64,000 nt of DNA. Source: Bog-532 sp963775825 (GTDB lineage Bacteria > Actinomycetota > Actinomycetes > Streptosporangiales > Streptosporangiaceae). Under the pieces are notes generated by a model that did not search any database, had not been told where the DNA came from, and saw only the letters and a list, made by a program, of their open reading frames with translations. The position numbers and the translations under genes were made by a program. Positions 15,842 through 24,055 of the stretch are shown piece by piece. The DNA is taken from positions 124,001 to 188,000 of the forward strand of contig CAVZKY010000031.1 of assembly GCA_963775825.1 (NCBI GenBank), in the 5' to 3' direction. How positions within the stretch are numbered: position 1 is the first letter of the stretch; each line of letters starts with the position of its first letter.

Positions 15842-18244
15842 TCAGGTCTGCTGGGCGGGCGCGCGGCTGATGGTTTCGTGGACCCGGGCGAGCAGCGCCA
15901 CCTCAGTGAACGGCTTTTCCAGGATGCTGATGGACAGCGCTTCCATGCCGTGGGAGTCCAGGATCGGCTGAGCGTAGCCGGACATGTAGAGGGCGGGCAG
16001 GCCGGGCCGGACGGCACGGACCGCGGCCGCGACCTCATTGCCAAGCATCTCCGGCATGATCACATCGGTGAGCAGCATGTCGATGGACTGCGCGGGGTCG
16101 CTGGCCTGCTCGACCGCGTCGTGGCCGCCGGCGGCGACACACACCTGGTAGCCGTGCCGGGTCAGGATGCGCCGGGTCAGCTCGCGCAGGCTTTCCTCGT
16201 CCTCCACCAGCAGGATCGTCTCCCCGTGACCCTCCTGGCTGTCCCCGCGCGGAGCGGCGCCTCCGGACGGCATGGTGTCCTCATTGGTGGCAGGCAGCAG
16301 GACGCTGACCGAGGTACCCAGGCCTGGCTCGGAGTAGATGTCGATGCTGCCCCCCGCCTTCTTCACGACGCCGTAGACGGTCGCGAGACCGAGCCCCGTA
16401 CCGTGCCCCTTTGGCTTGGTCGTGAAGAACGGCTCGAAGACCCGGCTCACGGTGGCGCGGTCCATGCCGACGCCCGAGTCGGAGACGCGCAGCCGGGCGT
16501 ACTGCGCCGGTTTCAGGTCAGGGCGGCCGGCCGCGTAGGTGTCGTCGACCTCCACGTTGGCCGTTTCGATGCTCAGGCGGCCACCGCCTGGCATCGCGTC
16601 CCGCGCGTTCACCGCCAGGTTCACCAGCACCTGCTCGAGCTGGCCACGGTCCGCCTTGACCCGGCACAGGGCCGGATCGACCGTGATCACCAGGTCGATG
16701 TGCTCGCCCAGGGTGCGGCGCAGGAGCTGGCCGGCGCCGTTGACCGCCTCGTTGAGATCGATAACCTCCGGCCGGTTCACGTCGTGCCGGGCGAAGGTCA
16801 GCAACTGGCGGGTCAGCCGTGCGGCCTGCCCGGCTGCGACCTGGACCTGCTCGATGTCGCTGAGCACCGGCTCGAGCCGCGGTTCCGTCTCGACGAGCTG
16901 CTGGACCTGCTCGGCGGTGAAGTCGGCGTAGCCCTGGATCACGTTGAGCAGGTTGTTGAAGTCGTGCGCGACCCCGCCGACCAGCTGGCCCAGGCTTTCC
17001 AGCCGCTGTGCTTGCTGGACCCGGCGCTCGGTTCGCTCCTGTTCCGCCTCGGACCGCAGCCGTTCCCGCTCCTCCTCCAGGGCCAGCCGCTCAGAGACGT
17101 CCCGGATTGCGGCCGTGACCAGCATCCCCCCTTCCGTGGGCAGCCCGCTCAGGCTTATCTCGGCCGGGAACTGGCGGCCGTCGCGGCGCAGCCCGGTCAG
17201 CTGCAGCCCGGCATCAATGGGCCGGGCCGCCGGGTCAGCGAAGTAGCTGGTGCGCTCGGCCACCATCGCCGCGCGCTCCACCTCCGGCACGAGCATCTCC
17301 ACCGGGCTTCCCACCAGGTCGGGGGCCGGGTATCCGAACAGCCGCACGGCCTGGGTGTTCACCATCGCGATCGAGCCGTCGGAGGCGACGGCGATCATGG
17401 CGTCGGGGGCCGAGTCGAACAGCCACCGGAACCGCTGCTCGGCCTGTTGCCGATCGGCCAGGGTCGTCACCAGAGCCACGCGCATCATCTCCGTGCTCCG
17501 GCCCAGATCCATGAGCTCGGCGGGGCCCACCACCGGGATGCGGGTGCCGTAGTCCCCGTGCGCCACCGCATCTACGGCGTGGCCCAGCGCCTTGAACGGC
17601 CTCAGCAGCTTGACGATAACGCCGAAGAGGGCGTCGACCGTGAAGGCGGCGATGACGACACACAATCCCACCAGGGCGCCCAGCAACCACGCCTGCGCGT
17701 GGCTGAGCCGGTTCGCGGTCATCTGCTGCGCGGCGGCGATCTGAGCCTGCAGGGTCGCCGCGCGCGAGCGCACCGCCGTGGCGTAGGGCCGCGTCCGCGG
17801 GACGTCAGCCTGCAAGGCCTGGGCGGCGGCAAAATCACCACGGGCCGCCGCGGTCAGCTGCGGCGCCGCCACGTGGCTCAGCCATGTCCGCTGAGCGGCC
17901 TGGGTCGCCGCCAGCTGGGGCGTAATCGCCTGGTAGCCGCGGATCAGGCTGGCGACCCGCGATTCTTCTTCCTGGATCTGCGCCGCGATCGCACGGTACG
18001 GCACCAGTGTCCCCGAGCGCCCGGCCGTGACGTAGTCCCGGAGCGCGGTCTGCTGGGCGTTGTACAGGCTGATCAGGGTGACGGAGGACGCGGCGGCGGG
18101 TACCAGCTGCCGGGACAGCGCGCGGCTGTCGCCCCGGGCGCTGGCCGCCGCGGTGAGCGCGACGGCCAGGGCTGCCGCCATCAGCACCAGCGCGATGACG
18201 GATGCGCTGATCACCCGCCACCGCAAGGTGGATGCACGTGCCAC
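15842..18244 (-). CDS. hybrid sensor histidine kinase with C-terminal receiver
   Basis: About 800 residues. Membrane helices at about 10-32 and 185-210 enclose a helical extracytoplasmic sensor. Then come a HAMP-like linker, a PAS domain (FRWLFDSAPDAMIAVASDGSI), a dimerisation domain with phospho-acceptor His (LGQLVGGVAHDFNNLLNVI), a Bergerat ATPase domain (LVNLAVNARDAMPGGG, SDSGVGMD, GHGTGLGLATVYGVV) and a receiver (ETILLVEDEESL; Asp in LLTDVIMPE). GTG 18244 has GGGGG 8 bases upstream; TTG 18286 would extend it. It lies directly downstream of the deacetylase-glycosyltransferase operon, whose first gene also carries a receiver, suggesting a phosphorelay. The signal is unknown. Confidence 0.92.
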   Translation of the reverse strand: MARASTLRWRVISASVIALVLMAAALAVALTAAASARGDSRALSRQLVPAAASSVTLISLYNAQQTALRDYVTAGRSGTLVPYRAIAAQIQEEESRVASLIRGYQAITPQLAATQAAQRTWLSHVAAPQLTAAARGDFAAAQALQADVPRTRPYATAVRSRAATLQAQIAAAQQMTANRLSHAQAWLLGALVGLCVVIAAFTVDALFGVIVKLLRPFKALGHAVDAVAHGDYGTRIPVVGPAELMDLGRSTEMMRVALVTTLADRQQAEQRFRWLFDSAPDAMIAVASDGSIAMVNTQAVRLFGYPAPDLVGSPVEMLVPEVERAAMVAERTSYFADPAARPIDAGLQLTGLRRDGRQFPAEISLSGLPTEGGMLVTAAIRDVSERLALEEERERLRSEAEQERTERRVQQAQRLESLGQLVGGVAHDFNNLLNVIQGYADFTAEQVQQLVETEPRLEPVLSDIEQVQVAAGQAARLTRQLLTFARHDVNRPEVIDLNEAVNGAGQLLRRTLGEHIDLVITVDPALCRVKADRGQLEQVLVNLAVNARDAMPGGGRLSIETANVEVDDTYAAGRPDLKPAQYARLRVSDSGVGMDRATVSRVFEPFFTTKPKGHGTGLGLATVYGVVKKAGGSIDIYSEPGLGTSVSVLLPATNEDTMPSGGAAPRGDSQEGHGETILLVEDEESLRELTRRILTRHGYQVCVAAGGHDAVEQASDPAQSIDMLLTDVIMPEMLGNEVAAAVRAVRPGLPALYMSGYAQPILDSHGMEALSISILEKPFTEVALLARVHETISRAPAQQT

Positions 18245-18298
18245 GATGGGTACCCCCGTCCCGCCCGCAGTGTCCCCGCTACACAAGTACCCTATGTC

Positions 18299-18327
18299 AT
18301 TATTCGATTACAATCTGTTATTGACAA
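18299..18327 (-). promoter_or_regulatory. sigma-70-type promoter for the histidine kinase
   Basis: On the minus strand TTGTCA (18327-18322), a 17-base spacer and AATAAT (18304-18299) form a near-consensus vegetative promoter. It lies about 55 bases upstream of the GTG start at 18244, in an unusually AT-rich 120-bp gap after the small membrane protein gene. So the kinase can be transcribed separately from the operon upstream. Confidence 0.6.
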
Positions 18328-18365
18328 GCGCTGGGTTCCAGTGTCCGGAAACCGCCGGAAAGCGG

Positions 18366-18560
18366 TCAGGCGAAGTACAGCGTGCGTATCGTCACGATGA
18401 CGGCCACCACCGCGAGCGCGATCGCGGCCTTGACGAACAGGCCTCGCTCATAGCGGAGCGCGGCCCGGATCTCGTGCTGAAATGCCCGGGACGGTTCCGC
18501 CGGGCGGGTGACCGTCAGATCGGCATCGCTGCTTTCCCTGTCTTCTCCGTCTTTTCCCAT
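18366..18560 (-). CDS. small single-pass membrane protein
   Basis: A 64-residue protein: a charged N-terminal half (MGKDGEDRESSDADLTVTRP) and one C-terminal membrane helix (GLFVKAAIALAVVAVIVTIRTLYF). ATG 18560 has GGAG upstream and lies inside the last 46 bases of the glycosyltransferase gene in another frame, so translation is likely coupled. By analogy with small PgaD- or Alg44-like partners it may bind the synthase, but there is no recognisable homology. It has no detectable domain. Confidence 0.6.
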   Translation of the reverse strand: MGKDGEDRESSDADLTVTRPAEPSRAFQHEIRAALRYERGLFVKAAIALAVVAVIVTIRTLYFA

Positions 18561-20014
18561 TTCATCTCCGCTTTCCGCAATTCCTTGAGATAGGACGCGA
18601 AAGTGCACGCACACAGCAGCGATCCGTATCCCACGATATAGACGAGCAGGCCGCTGATGAAGCGGCCGCCCCGGTGTGGCTCGGCCACTTTGGCCAGGTA
18701 GGCGACGGCCATGGAGGCAGCGAGCCAGGCGTACACAAACAATATGAGCCAGCCCGGGGAATGCCGGGCGGCCGTAATGTGCGCCGCGCTGGACAGCTCG
18801 TCCATTCCGTCGCGGAACAGCCGGGGAAAGCAGGTGTAGATGATGATGCACAGGTTCACGGCACCGGGGAACATGATGGCTTCCCGCCAGACGTGCCGCC
18901 CGGTGTGGGGGTCGATGAGCACCGAGAACAGCGTGATGAAAATATATGTGACGGCGTTGATGATCCACAGGATGTGAAAGGCCAGCCACGCCTGCGGAAA
19001 GCTGGCAAAGTACAGCGTGATCAGCGCGGCCGACGAAGAGATCATAAAGAGCGGCTGCAGCAGGAGGCAGAACCAGAACAGCCCGAAGCTGATGCTGCCG
19101 AGGCGGTGACCACGGTGCGGCCGGAACCACAAGTGCCGGTACTCGCGGGTGACCTGGACGTTGCCGCGGGCCCAGCGCAGCCGCTGCTTCCACAGCCCGC
19201 CGATCTTGTCCGGCTCTTCCGCCCACACGATGGCGTGCGGCTCGAAGACCACCCGGCGCCCGGCCAGTTGCGTCCTGAACGTGGTGAAGGTGTCCTCGGC
19301 CAGCGAGGATGTGTCGATCCGGCCGCCCAGGGCGATCAGGTTCTCGCGCGCGTGCAGCTGGGCGCCCCCGGCCAGGCAGGCGATCGCGCCCAGGACGTTC
19401 TGGCTGCGCCGCGCGGCCGCCTGGGCGGTGATGTACTCGTAGCCGATGAACCGGGTGAGGTAGTTGCCGGGCCGGGTGCCTTCCTTGATGTAGGCGGTGA
19501 CGGCACCGACCTTCGGGTCGGCGAGGTGCCGGGTCATGCTGCGGAGCGACGGTGCCGCATAGATGACGTCGGCATCCATGATCAGCAGCGCCTCCATCCA
19601 GTCGTCCGCGAGGATGATCTCCAGCCCGTGGTTCAGCGTGTGCGCCTTGCCCTGGCCGCCCTTCTCCCGGCGCAGGTGGATCACGTTGCCCGGGTACTGC
19701 GCCGCCTTGGCCAGCACCACGTCGGGCGTGTCGTCCGTGCTCGCGTCGTCCACGACGAAGATGCGCAGCGCGCCCCGCGGGTAGTCGAGCAGCATGAGCC
19801 GGTCGATGGATGTGCCGATGACGGCGGCCTCGTTCCACGCTGGGATCACGATGGCGGTGCGGGGGAAGTAAGGCTCGCACGCGCCGTAGTGATTGCGCCG
19901 GAAATGGACCGCGATGAGCAGGAACTGGTAGGCGGCGGCCAGCTCGGGCAGGGCTCCGGTCATGACGATGACAACGAGCAGCCACTCCCCGCCGAGAATC
20001 AGGTCATGACTCAC
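18515..20014 (-). CDS. processive family 2 glycosyltransferase (PgaC/poly-GlcNAc synthase-like)
   Basis: A 499-residue membrane glycosyltransferase. An N-terminal helix precedes the GT-A domain: TAIVIPAWNEAAVIGTSIDR, IFVVDDASTDDT, LLIMDADV (DxD), SLAEDTFTTFR (catalytic ED) and KQRLRWARGNVQV (QxxRW). At least four C-terminal helices follow. This architecture matches synthases of beta-linked polymers such as poly-N-acetylglucosamine. GTG 20014 overlaps the upstream PHP gene by 11 bases. A deacetylase-type enzyme in the same run fits an amino-sugar polymer, but the donor sugar is not proven. Confidence 0.9.
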   Translation of the reverse strand: MSHDLILGGEWLLVVIVMTGALPELAAAYQFLLIAVHFRRNHYGACEPYFPRTAIVIPAWNEAAVIGTSIDRLMLLDYPRGALRIFVVDDASTDDTPDVVLAKAAQYPGNVIHLRREKGGQGKAHTLNHGLEIILADDWMEALLIMDADVIYAAPSLRSMTRHLADPKVGAVTAYIKEGTRPGNYLTRFIGYEYITAQAAARRSQNVLGAIACLAGGAQLHARENLIALGGRIDTSSLAEDTFTTFRTQLAGRRVVFEPHAIVWAEEPDKIGGLWKQRLRWARGNVQVTREYRHLWFRPHRGHRLGSISFGLFWFCLLLQPLFMISSSAALITLYFASFPQAWLAFHILWIINAVTYIFITLFSVLIDPHTGRHVWREAIMFPGAVNLCIIIYTCFPRLFRDGMDELSSAAHITAARHSPGWLILFVYAWLAASMAVAYLAKVAEPHRGGRFISGLLVYIVGYGSLLCACTFASYLKELRKAEMKWEKTEKTGKAAMPI

Positions 20015-20741
20015 CTGGTAACGCCCTGGGCACAGCGTCCGCGGTACACCTGACCCCCGCGTAGGCGCCGATCTGGCTGCAGTGGTGACTGTCGCTGCCG
20101 GCCACCAGGTGCACGCCCGCGTCCGCCATGGCCGCGGCGGTGCGGACCGACGGGCAGGACCATTTTTCGTTGACCTCCACCAGCACATCCGTCCGCGCCG
20201 CCCGGGCGGCCAGGTCAGCCAGCAGCGGCATGGGGACCATCTCCTCGGTCAGGCCGATCTTGGGCAGCAGGCTGAACAGATGCGCGAGCAGCAGCGGCCG
20301 TCCGGGCGCGATGGCGTTCACTGTTGCCGTGCAGAGGCGCTCGATGGCTTCACCGGCGGTCATGGCGCCGTCCTCGATCGCGGCCCGGACCTCCGCGGGG
20401 TGGAGCGGGCCGTTGTCGGCGGGGAACTGGTGGTCGGCGACCAGCACAAGGTCGATGTCGTCGTCCAGGCCAGCCGGGACGTCGAGCTGTCCGGAGGTGT
20501 CCAGGACCTTGGCCTCGACACCGGCCAGCACGTACAGGCCCGGCCCGTGCCGGTGCTCAGCCACCGCGGCGACGAAGTCGGGGACCCAGGTCGTGTCCCG
20601 TCGCACGTGATCGGTGAGGCAAAGGGTGCGCAGGCCCCGTTCGCGGGCAGCCTGCACGTTTTCGGCTACTGTGCTGATGGCGTCGTCGGAGAACGTCGAG
20701 TGGACGTGGAAATCCTCGTCGAGCGCGATGCATCCGCTCAT
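20004..20741 (-). CDS. PHP-domain metal-dependent hydrolase
   Basis: A 245-residue PHP (polymerase and histidinol phosphatase) phosphoesterase-fold protein. Metal ligands are visible in DFHVHSTFSDDA near the N-terminus, LCLTDHVRRD, AGVEAKVLD, LLLAHLF and AGSDSHH near the C-terminus. Members hydrolyse phosphate esters in the cytoplasm. Its ATG overlaps the stop of the ATP-grasp gene (ATGA) and its end overlaps the glycosyltransferase start, so it belongs to the same operon. The substrate is unknown; a sugar phosphate or glycan intermediate is a guess. Confidence 0.87.
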   Translation of the reverse strand: MSGCIALDEDFHVHSTFSDDAISTVAENVQAARERGLRTLCLTDHVRRDTTWVPDFVAAVAEHRHGPGLYVLAGVEAKVLDTSGQLDVPAGLDDDIDLVLVADHQFPADNGPLHPAEVRAAIEDGAMTAGEAIERLCTATVNAIAPGRPLLLAHLFSLLPKIGLTEEMVPMPLLADLAARAARTDVLVEVNEKWSCPSVRTAAAMADAGVHLVAGSDSHHCSQIGAYAGVRCTADAVPRALPGES

Positions 20742-21778
20742 ACCAGGGCCAGGCTCGCGCCCGCTATCTCAGCCGGGTCGACGAAGCGCTCGTCCAGGAA
20801 ACGGACCACGGCAAGCTCGCGGAAGTCCAGGTGGGCCGGAACGGGCCTGCCGAGCAGGGCGTCCAGCGCCAGCCGCGGCATGTCGACGCCGCTCGCGATG
20901 GTCAGTCCCAGCGTTCCGGGAATCCGGGGGTTCACTTCGAGCAGCGCAGGGCGGCCGGCGCGGTCGCGCCGGCACTGGACATTGGCCACATACGTCAGGC
21001 CGGTGGCCCTCGCGACAGCGCGCCCGAACTCCTCTATCTCGGGGTCGTGGACCGTACGGCCGCCGACCGAGACGCCGGAATCGACCCGGGCCCGGAGCCG
21101 GGGCACCGAGGCGATGACCTGGCCGCCCGCGTCGGCCAGGACGTCGACGGAGTATTCCTCTCCTGGCAGGAACTCCTGCACGATCAAGGTGGATGAGCGC
21201 TCGAGCGCGGCCAGCCCCGCCGCGGAGCCGACCTCCAGGATGCCTCGGGAGCCGCTGCCGGTCCTGGGCTTGACGATGACGGGATACGTCCAGCTCGCCG
21301 GGTCTACCGCGGAGCCGAAAAGCTCGGTCCTGGGGACCCGGACGACGCTCGCGCAGTGCTGCGCGAGCAGCAGCTTGTCCAGGATGACCTCGAGTGCGGC
21401 GGCCGGGGCCAGGAGCAGTTCGATGCCAGCGGCGGCGAACTCCTCCCGTGCGTGCGCCAGGGGCCGCAGCTCGGCGTCGACGGTCGGCAGCACGACGTCC
21501 ACCCCGAGCGCGATGCACCGGCCCAGCAGCGACCGAGCGAAATCGGGTGCCGCGCCCGCCGGGATCAGCGTCCGGGCCGCGGGCGGGACCAGGTACAGGC
21601 CCGCCGCCCAGGGATCCATGTCGGCCGCGAGGAGCTCAACCGAGCTGTCGGCGCGCAGTGATTTCATGGCGGCGATCGCGGCCGGGCCGCCGGCGCCGGT
21701 CACGAGCAGGCGCAGCAGCGGATTACCGGGGCGCAGCAGGCGCAGCGGCCTGTGATCGGGACGCTCCGGCGCCGTCAT
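20738..21778 (-). CDS. ATP-grasp family ligase (carbamoyl-phosphate-synthase-like)
   Basis: A 346-residue ATP-grasp protein. The N-terminal pre-ATP-grasp domain starts with LLVTGAGGPAAIAAMKSLR. The ATP-binding core has LDKLLLAQHC, YPVIVKPRTGSGSRGI (phosphate-contact Lys), LIVQEFLPGEEYSVDVLAD and ALLEVNPRIPGTLGL (Mg-binding Glu and Asn). Such enzymes make acyl-phosphate intermediates and join a carboxylate to an amine or another nucleophile. Four-base ATGA overlaps on both sides show translational coupling. Together with the deacetylase it could add an amino acid or carboxylate to a freed amine; that is inference. Confidence 0.87.
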   Translation of the reverse strand: MTAPERPDHRPLRLLRPGNPLLRLLVTGAGGPAAIAAMKSLRADSSVELLAADMDPWAAGLYLVPPAARTLIPAGAAPDFARSLLGRCIALGVDVVLPTVDAELRPLAHAREEFAAAGIELLLAPAAALEVILDKLLLAQHCASVVRVPRTELFGSAVDPASWTYPVIVKPRTGSGSRGILEVGSAAGLAALERSSTLIVQEFLPGEEYSVDVLADAGGQVIASVPRLRARVDSGVSVGGRTVHDPEIEEFGRAVARATGLTYVANVQCRRDRAGRPALLEVNPRIPGTLGLTIASGVDMPRLALDALLGRPVPAHLDFRELAVVRFLDERFVDPAEIAGASLALV

Positions 21779-22833
21779 GAGCTGGCCAGCGTCTGGACGC
21801 CGGCGAGCCGGGCCGGCTGGCTGGCCCGGTCGCGGATGACCTCGAACGGTTCGGCGTGGCTCCCGGAAGAGAACCGGGACCAGTAGCGGGCCGTCGAGGC
21901 GATCAGATCGGGTTCGAGGTAGTCCCGCACGCCGACCTGAGAGCCGAACATGTCGATAGCCTTGAGCTTGCGGCCGATGTAATCGTCGATGACGACGAAA
22001 TGCGCGGGCCGGAACTCGATGGTGGCCGACGGGGCCTGGAAGCAGTAGATCCGGCCGACGCGCCGGGACGCGACCATGGCCGCGCGGTGGGTGTTGCGGT
22101 GATCCTGGTGCACGTCGTGCACGGAATGGGTGTAGACGATCGTCGGCTGCACTTCCGCGATCACCGCCTCGATGACGCCGATCGTGGGGTTGCCCTCCGG
22201 GATGCGGGTGTCCTCGAGGTCGTCGAGGAACAGCCGGGCGCCGATGACGTCGGCGGCCTCCTGGGCTTCGCGGGCCCGGCGCTCCTGATCCCCGCCGTGC
22301 TTCCCGCGGGACAGGGTCAGGATCGTCACCAGGTCACCGGCCGCCTTGTGGCCCAGCAACGAGCCGGCCGCGCCGATCTCCACGTCATCGGGGTGGGCCC
22401 CGATGGCCAGCACGTTCTCCCGGCCCGCGGCCCTCGCCTCGCGGCCTGCCTCGATCAGGGCGGTCGCCCGGGCGACGAGTACGTCCGCCGCGATCGGCTT
22501 TTCGAGGAACTCGGCCGCCGAGCTGCGCAGCGCGGTGACCGCGTAGTCGACGCTCGCGTGCCCGGTGAGCACGGCAACGGGCAGATCGGGTACCAGCTGG
22601 CGCACCCGGTCGAGCAGTTCCAGCCCGGTCATGCCGGGCAACTCGATATCGGTGAGGAGCAGGTCCCACTGTGCGGTCTCAATGCAGCGCAACGCACCGA
22701 CGGAGTCGAGTTCGTGCGTGACGTCGAAACCGCCCCGTGTCCTCAGCACCCGCGCCAGGTACGCGCCCAGTGCGGGATCGTCGTCGATGAGCAGGATCCG
22801 GCCGCGCTCGTGGCTCGTTCCACTGGTCTTCAT
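21775..22833 (-). CDS. response regulator receiver fused to PIG-L (LmbE-like) deacetylase
   Basis: A 352-residue two-domain protein. Residues 11-125 are a full receiver: acidic cluster Asp17-Asp19, phospho-acceptor Asp62 (LLTDIELPG), Thr90 and Lys112. Residues 139-310 are a PIG-L/LmbE zinc deacetylase: AIGAHPDDVEIGA (His147, Asp149, Asp150) and HSVHDVHQDHRNTHRA with the later zinc ligand. PIG-L enzymes remove N-acetyl from GlcNAc-type compounds such as GlcNAc-inositol, GlcNAc-PI and antibiotic precursors. There is no DNA-binding domain, so phosphorylation probably controls enzyme activity directly. It is the first gene of the operon and has GGGGG before its ATG. Confidence 0.92.
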   Translation of the reverse strand: MKTSGTSHERGRILLIDDDPALGAYLARVLRTRGGFDVTHELDSVGALRCIETAQWDLLLTDIELPGMTGLELLDRVRQLVPDLPVAVLTGHASVDYAVTALRSSAAEFLEKPIAADVLVARATALIEAGREARAAGRENVLAIGAHPDDVEIGAAGSLLGHKAAGDLVTILTLSRGKHGGDQERRAREAQEAADVIGARLFLDDLEDTRIPEGNPTIGVIEAVIAEVQPTIVYTHSVHDVHQDHRNTHRAAMVASRRVGRIYCFQAPSATIEFRPAHFVVIDDYIGRKLKAIDMFGSQVGVRDYLEPDLIASTARYWSRFSSGSHAEPFEVIRDRASQPARLAGVQTLASS

Positions 22834-23204
22834 CCGGCCCCCTGATAGAAGCGGCCCCCCGGACCGTTGCTCACGATTAGTGGCTCTACGTTTACTCTAA
22901 GTCTATTTTGCCAAGTTAGCAGCGCTGTCGTCCAGCCGCGAGTGGCCTCTAAGCCCCGCGTTGGTCACGGCCCTGAGTCCCGTGCCGGCCGCGCCTCACC
23001 TTCGTGCCGGGACCCGGCCCGGCAGGCCGCCGCGACTTCGACCGCGGCCAGAACCCGCCCTTCCGTCATCCGGGCGATCGGCCCGCAAATCACCATCAGG
23101 CACGGCAACCCCGCGCCCATCACCCCTTGCGGGTGATGCGGTTATGTCCTCGCGGGCGGGAGACTGACGGCGTAACCACCGTCGAAGCCCCAAGGCGCGG
23201 AGCG
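22834..23204. other. divergent intergenic region between the deacetylase operon and yccF
   Basis: About 370 bases with no gene. The part next to the minus-strand operon (22880-22920) is AT-rich with TTGGCA-like and TAAAC-like boxes on the minus strand, so the operon promoter is probably here, but the -10 match is weak. Nothing else is recognised. Confidence 0.35.
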
Positions 23205-23612
23205 ATGAAATTCATCCTTAACCTGATCTGGCTTGTGCTCTGCGGCATCTGGCTGTCTATCGCCTACGCGGTGGTCGGGCTGCTCTGCTTTGTGCTGTTC
23301 TTCCTGGTCATCACCATCCCGTTCGGGATTGCCTCGTTCCGGATCGCCAACTACGTGCTGTGGCCCTTCGGCCGGGACATTGCCCCCCGCGAGGGCGGGA
23401 TGGGCGTCGGCGCCGTGATCGGCAACATCATCTGGATCATTCTGTTTGGCTGGGAGCTGGCGCTCGCCCACGTGGCGGCAGGGATCCTGCTGTGCTTGAC
23501 GATCATCGGCATCCCGCTGGGGCTCGCCAACTTCAAGATCATCCCAATCTCACTCATGCCACTGGGCGTACGGATAGTTCCAGCCCACGAGCAGTCACCG
23601 ACCTACCGCTGA
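23205..23612 (+). CDS. YccF-family (DUF307) membrane protein
   Basis: A 135-residue inner-membrane protein with two YccF repeats: IWLVLCGIWLSIAYAVVGLLCF...ITIPFGIASFRIANYVLWPFGRD and IIWIILFGWELALAHVAAGILLCLTIIGIPLGLANFKI. About four hydrophobic segments are present. The function of the family is not established. The start is ATG 23205 with AAGG 9 bases upstream. It stands alone. Confidence 0.88.
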   Translation: MKFILNLIWLVLCGIWLSIAYAVVGLLCFVLFFLVITIPFGIASFRIANYVLWPFGRDIAPREGGMGVGAVIGNIIWIILFGWELALAHVAAGILLCLTIIGIPLGLANFKIIPISLMPLGVRIVPAHEQSPTYR

Positions 23613-23701
23613 ACCAGGCCCAGGTGACACGGTAGGCCGCTCAAACGCGCGTCCGGCCCTGGCTCCCGCCACCAGCGTGACGGGCACGTGCGGCAGGCCG
23701 G

Positions 23702-23925
23702 TTACGGCGTGAAGCTGAGCACCTGCATGTTCACGTTGCCGGTCGTTAGGCCACCGTAAGTGGGGGGAGGCCGCATAGTCGTTGATGACGTACATCGGGC
23801 CGGAAGCAAGCGGAACGCCGATCTCGGCCGAGGTGACCTGACGACTTGCGTGCCGTCGTAATAGAACGTGATCGCAGACGTGGTCCAGTTGACCTGATAA
23901 GTGTGCGTCCCGCAGCCCTGAGCTC
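23702..23925 (-). pseudogene. remnant of a secreted GH16/lectin-like protein
   Basis: Three minus-strand pieces in different frames join into one plausible C-terminus: TYQVNWTTSAITFYYDGTQV, then EIGVPLASGPMYVINDYAA, then PTYGGLTTGNVNMQVLSFTP ending at TAA (23704-23702). Single-base shifts separate the pieces. WTTSAITFYYDG is typical of family 16 glycoside hydrolase-like jelly-roll domains. The N-terminal two thirds are gone. The family assignment is from short motifs only. Confidence 0.5.
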
Positions 23926-24055
23926 TTCCGGTGTGAGCAGTCAGGTCGGGGGCGCGGTATCAGGATCTACCGGCCGCGCGGCTGCGGCCGATCGGTGGCT
24001 GCCTAGGGACTTTGGGCCCTTTTTCGCTGTGAGATAAGGGGCAAAACTCCGCCAT

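Noticed and set aside
15362..18400. A 1012-codon open frame on the plus strand across the kinase region
   Set aside because: It is antisense to the hybrid histidine kinase, whose motifs are complete on the minus strand. The plus-strand product is low-complexity and matches nothing, as expected from GC-rich third-position bias.
23990..24035. Terminator with TTTTT before the IclR gene
   Set aside because: GGGCCCTTTTT is present but I could not find a matching stem arm, so no hairpin is supported.
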